Source: Bacteroidota bacterium
Lineage (GTDB): Bacteria > Bacteroidota > Bacteroidia > NS11-12g > UBA955
Assembly (NCBI GenBank): GCA_027488495.1
Contig: JAIYBO010000066.1
Span: 1 to 16,662, forward strand
DNA length: 16,662 nucleotides
Direction: 5' to 3'
Shown here: in pieces, positions 14,362 to 16,662 of the stretch
How positions within the stretch are numbered: position 1 is the first letter of the stretch
Layout: each line of letters begins with the position of its first letter
The notes under the pieces: model-generated
Databases searched by the model: none
Told to the model about the DNA's origin: nothing
Seen by the model: the letters and a program-made list of their open reading frames with translations, nothing else
Program-made: the position numbers and the translations under genes

Positions 14362-16638
14362 TTAAAGCGTGATGCCGATACTGGCCAAAATGCTTCTGCC
14401 GTCTGAAGGCATCAAACCCGGGCCAGGGTAACCACCCGCCCTGCGCGTGAAATACTTCTCGTTGGTGAGGTTGTTGACGCTGAGTTTGAAACTCACATTT
14501 TTATTGATCACATAGCTGCTATTTAGATCCCATACAGAATAAGCTGGGATGAAACCTGTTACAGCATTGCTAGAAGCCGCCATTGTGTTGTTCGCATCAG
14601 AGTAACAGCCCGATACATGGCTGAATTGACATTGAACGATGAATTTTCTCTGGGGATGTTTTTGGGATGTCAATTGATATCCAATGCCCGCACGAAGAAT
14701 GTCTTGGGGAGCGTTTTCTACCGAATTACCCTTTAAATTGAAACTGTCATATTTTCCTGCAGCATTCTTGCTGGAGATGTAATAATCACCATACTTGGCA
14801 TTCGTGAATGAGTAACTCACAAAAATGGGCAGCCCCCAACGCGCGTTCTTAGAATATTTCTTCACGGGGTCTATGTCTACCACCGCTTCAAATCCAGTAC
14901 TCAATGAATTTCCCACATTGGTTTTTACCGTGATGGTTTTGCCCAATTCGTCGATGCGCGTGATTCTACCAATTCTGTTGTTATACTGTAGTGCAAATAC
15001 ACTGGCATCAAAATACAACCAATTGCCTTTGCGGCCGCGGATTCCAAGGTCGTTGTTGAATCCAGTGGCATCCTTCAAATTGGGGTCGATTTGTTCGCTG
15101 CCTGGAGTGGCTTGCATATCGCTAAACAAAATGGGACGGTAGTTTTGAGTGGCATTGGCGTACACTTCAAATCCATTTTTAAAATGGTACTCTGAAGAAA
15201 TTCCTCCCAACAAGAAGTTTCTTTGAATGGCTGAAGCAGTTACTTTGATGTCTTCGCCAATCAAGTTGATGCCCAATCTACCAGAGACATCGGATTGTAT
15301 GTTTTCGAATCGAAACCCGGGTATCACAATGAATCTCGGCGACAATCGTATTACCTGCTCGGCGAACCAAGCTGTATTGATGGTGTTAAAAGTCAATTCA
15401 GTGGGGAAGAAGTTTGTGGTGAAATTGGCATCTGTGCCAGTGCTGCCAACGCCTTTTTGAAAGCGCTGGGTTTGACCTTTGAAATAGCGCAAGCCAGTAC
15501 TCAAAGTTTGTTTCTTGCCCAAAACATAGTAGTGGGTGAGAAAACTTGCTTCGAGGCCTATGTTTTTGTATTTGTCTGTAGATAAATCTCTTTGATTGTA
15601 TTGCCCGGTTGATTTGTTGATTGTGTCGGCCGAAAGAATGCTAGCAATATTGCCCACACTGTGGCGAGTGGCGTCCATCCCAAATGCTTGGATTTGCAGT
15701 CTGCTTTTGCTGCTAATGTCGTATTGGAACTTGACATTGGCCGTTTGCCATGGTGTAGAAAACCAGTTCCTGCTGCGCAAACTCATGGTAGGGTCTTGGC
15801 TGAATTGCTGTTGAGTTAATCCGCCTGCTTGCTGACTGAGCATGTAATATCTCATATAATCCGCAGAGATGCTCGCTTTTTTACCTATTTTGTAGGTAGC
15901 GGAGCCATACATCGTTTGGGTTTCATAGGCACTGTTTTTACGATAGCCATTTGCACTTCGCTTGTCGTAAAATGCGTAATAATGTCCTTTTTTACCGCTG
16001 CCACCCAATCCAATGTATGAGTTGAGTAGTCCAAAGCTTCCCACCGTTTGATTGCTTTCGGCCTGAAACTTTTTTTGGATATTGCTGCCGTCACGCATCA
16101 CGTAATTGATCAAACCACCGAATTGCGGACCGTATTGTAAAGCCCCCGCGCCACGAATGATCTGTATGCGTTGAACGGCTTGCATTTGAGGGTTGTAGTA
16201 TGCTTCGGGGTAACCAAACGGATCGGCGGAAATGTCGGCGCCGTTCTGACGGATATTGAATTCCCAGCTTCTATTGGGACTCAATCCACGGTTGGCAATG
16301 CCAATTTGAATGCCAGAGCCATCGCTTTCCCAAATGTGTATGCCCGGTACTTTGGCCAAAATCTGACGCATAGAATTGTTGGCCACCACGTTGTTTACTT
16401 GGTCCATTACGATGAGGCTGTTTTTCTTGCCCGCATTGATTTTGGTTCCAACCACCTCGGGTAACATCATTACATCGCGCTGTTGCCCCGATCCCACCAA
16501 AGAAATTTCCGATAGATATTCAAGGTGCTGGGTGGTGTCTATCGCTTTTTGACCTGATACGATGTTCATAAACATCATACCAACGACCAAACAAAGTGCA
16601 GACGTGATATTTAAAACAGGGCGGTTCGTAGATGACAT
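14362..16638 (-). CDS. TonB-dependent outer-membrane receptor, FecA-like (ferric citrate/siderophore type)
   Basis: The 758-residue product has a signal peptide (about 1-29). A possible TonB box follows in EISLVG (44-49). The plug domain (about 75-180) has the FecA-type signature: LAKVPGIHIWESDGSG (94-109), IANRGLSPNRSWEFNIRQNG (114-133), DISADPFGYPEAYY (135-148) and IRGAGALQYGPQFGGLINYV (161-180). A 22-strand barrel would follow, and the chain ends in ILASIGITL, a normal closing strand. The plug signature is closest to ferric dicitrate receptors, so iron-chelate uptake is likely; the exact ligand is inference. It lacks the CarboxypepD-regulatory-like N-terminal domain common in SusC-type receptors and has no SusD partner here. 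Only 24 bases upstream are in the window (no clear promoter), so regulation cannot be judged. Confidence 0.93.
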   Translation of the reverse strand: MSSTNRPVLNITSALCLVVGMMFMNIVSGQKAIDTTQHLEYLSEISLVGSGQQRDVMMLPEVVGTKINAGKKNSLIVMDQVNNVVANNSMRQILAKVPGIHIWESDGSGIQIGIANRGLSPNRSWEFNIRQNGADISADPFGYPEAYYNPQMQAVQRIQIIRGAGALQYGPQFGGLINYVMRDGSNIQKKFQAESNQTVGSFGLLNSYIGLGGSGKKGHYYAFYDKRSANGYRKNSAYETQTMYGSATYKIGKKASISADYMRYYMLSQQAGGLTQQQFSQDPTMSLRSRNWFSTPWQTANVKFQYDISSKSRLQIQAFGMDATRHSVGNIASILSADTINKSTGQYNQRDLSTDKYKNIGLEASFLTHYYVLGKKQTLSTGLRYFKGQTQRFQKGVGSTGTDANFTTNFFPTELTFNTINTAWFAEQVIRLSPRFIVIPGFRFENIQSDVSGRLGINLIGEDIKVTASAIQRNFLLGGISSEYHFKNGFEVYANATQNYRPILFSDMQATPGSEQIDPNLKDATGFNNDLGIRGRKGNWLYFDASVFALQYNNRIGRITRIDELGKTITVKTNVGNSLSTGFEAVVDIDPVKKYSKNARWGLPIFVSYSFTNAKYGDYYISSKNAAGKYDSFNLKGNSVENAPQDILRAGIGYQLTSQKHPQRKFIVQCQFSHVSGCYSDANNTMAASSNAVTGFIPAYSVWDLNSSYVINKNVSFKLSVNNLTNEKYFTRRAGGYPGPGLMPSDGRSILASIGITL

Positions 16639-16662
16639 GTTGTTATTTGTAACAATTCTAAA

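Overview
The window comes from the chromosome of a member of the Bacteroidota. The evidence is a secreted protein with a type IX secretion (Por) C-terminal sorting domain, a FecA-like TonB-dependent receptor of the Bacteroidota type, promoters of the form TTG-N20-TAnnTTTG, the lineage-typical DUF4290-murA gene pair, a Rho factor with a long disordered insert, and almost no Shine-Dalgarno sequences. I cannot place it below phylum. Most of the window is dense housekeeping and envelope gene content. I saw no tRNA, rRNA, CRISPR array, insertion sequence or phage gene.

Layout. (a) 1-2562, minus strand: a tightly packed set crcB/fluC (fluoride channel) -> secreted protein of the family often mislabelled 'asparagine synthetase B' -> membrane GT-C glycosyltransferase that runs off the left edge. 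(b) 2599-3318, plus: a small FAD/NAD(P)H oxidoreductase divergent from crcB. (c) 3458-5473, plus: rho with a low-complexity R/E/N/P insert. (d) 5760-6487, plus: a small acidic-tailed protein overlapping apaG by one base. (e) 6525-7229, plus: an SDR dehydrogenase with a promoter almost touching its ATG. (f) 7322-8680, plus: the T9SS cargo protein, monocistronic between a consensus promoter and a strong hairpin terminator. (g) 8772-10259, plus: a DUF5723-like outer-membrane protein. (h) 12260-10267, minus: DUF4290 protein and murA. (i) 12344-14304, plus: TetR-type regulator coupled (ATGA) to an ABC1/UbiB-type kinase-like protein. (j) 14362-16638, minus: TonB-dependent receptor, with a 40-bp perfect-palindrome bidirectional terminator between it and the kinase.

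The most unusual signal is inside the partial glycosyltransferase gene. Two perfect GC-rich hairpins (358-377 and 390-417) sit exactly where codon use and GC skew switch. By hand count, codons ending in G/C go from about 54/31 upstream of the hairpins to about 9/54 downstream, and leucine switches from TTG to CTC, with no break in the reading frame. This suggests a mosaic gene joined at, or marked by, the hairpins. Other points of note are the MurA active-site Cys-to-Asp change (predicted fosfomycin insensitivity), the Rho repeat array whose protein units are identical but whose synonymous codons are scrambled, probable leaderless transcription of the SDR gene, and an inverted repeat that could be the operator of the TetR-type gene. 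I did not find a clearly new defence or mobile system here.
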